Shown piece by piece: positions 13,520 to 13,770 of a stretch of 13,770 bases of DNA. The stretch's first letter is position 1; each line of letters opens with the position of its first letter. Both the position numbers and the translations under genes were made by a program. The stretch lies in contig CAYFUH010000039.1 in the NCBI GenBank assembly GCA_964346355.1, forward strand, positions 1 to 13,770. Direction: 5' to 3'. Source of the stretch: UBA6115 sp964346355 (GTDB taxonomy: Bacteria > Bacillota > Clostridia > Christensenellales > Aristaeellaceae). The notes beneath the pieces were generated by a model, which saw only the letters and a program-made list of their open reading frames with translations, was not told the origin of the DNA and searched no databases.

Positions 13520-13770
13520 ATGAACCAAAAAAGAAACCGTCCCACTGGCCTGTTGGCGCTTTGTATCTGGCTTTGCCTGGTGATGCTGTTTTGTCAGGTT
13601 CCTGTTGCCCAGGCGGCGCAGTCCCCGGAATTTCAGTCGCCAGCCTGGCCGCTTGCGGTCATCAGCTGGGACATCAACAAGGCATTTCCCGGCATTCTGT
13701 ATGAGTACCGCCTGGGCGTACAGGGCGGGGTGTATCCCTATCAGTTTTCGCTGTATACAGCGCCTGAGGG
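13520..13770 (+). CDS. Exported protein, N-terminal part only (cut by window edge)
   Basis: The first 83 codons are visible, with no stop before the edge. AAGGAG (13507-13512) is 7 nt before the ATG. The N-terminus MNQKRNRPTG is followed by a hydrophobic stretch (about 11-29) and a likely signal-peptidase site after VAQA (29-32). The mature part begins QSPEFQSPAWPL. GVQGGVYPYQFSLY (66-79) resembles the strand pattern of bacterial Ig-like repeats, in which a glycine turn precedes a PY(x)F/Y segment. This is a weak hint that it is a surface or secreted protein built from such repeats. The family cannot be named from this fragment. Confidence 0.8.
   Translation, partial: MNQKRNRPTGLLALCIWLCLVMLFCQVPVAQAAQSPEFQSPAWPLAVISWDINKAFPGILYEYRLGVQGGVYPYQFSLYTAPE

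Overview
The window looks like a chromosomal segment of a fairly high-GC Clostridia-type Bacillota. The evidence is a Gram-positive-type HPr kinase/phosphorylase next to a ROK glucokinase, strong AGGAGG-like ribosome sites, and sigma-A-type promoters with 17-bp spacers. This placement is inference; no rRNA or other phylogenetic marker is present. Most of the DNA is housekeeping and no transposase, integrase, phage gene, CRISPR array or tRNA was seen.

Left part (1-3506): a bidirectional terminator (29-70) and a near-perfect palindrome (113-142) lie downstream of a leftward operon, hprK -> ROK glucokinase -> asnS. The operon has a good promoter (TTGAAC-17-TATACT) and tight junctions: 15 nt between the first two genes and a 4-nt overlap between the last two. 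It joins carbon-state signalling, glucose phosphorylation and tRNA-Asn charging.

Centre (3543-6613): a divergent rightward operon of three packed genes is the most unusual part. Gene 1 is a three-TM MotA/TolQ/ExbB/ZorA-like stator protein with a tail of about 330 residues. Gene 2 is a MotB/ZorB-like protein with a TM aspartate, seven 14-residue coiled-coil repeats and an OmpA-type peptidoglycan-binding domain. Gene 3 is an unrecognised membrane-anchored or secreted protein of 167 aa. The pair resembles the ZorAB motor of Zorya anti-phage systems, but no ZorC, ZorD or ZorE effector is present.

Middle gap (6614-7032): this stretch is not empty. It holds a TTGACA-17-TATGAT promoter, a folded RNA of about 220 nt with a 34-bp closing arm, and an intrinsic terminator. 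It is a good candidate for a 6S-like non-coding RNA.

Right part: tsaC/sua5 (tRNA t6A biosynthesis) is followed after 19 nt by a PotD-like solute-binding protein. That protein has no transporter genes beside it, no lipobox and an altered ligand pocket. A strong terminator separates it from a convergent, secreted PIG-L-family deacetylase. The deacetylase is divergent from leuS, and both promoters are clear. leuS is followed by a thioredoxin gene, a terminator, and the 5' end of a secreted protein cut by the window edge.
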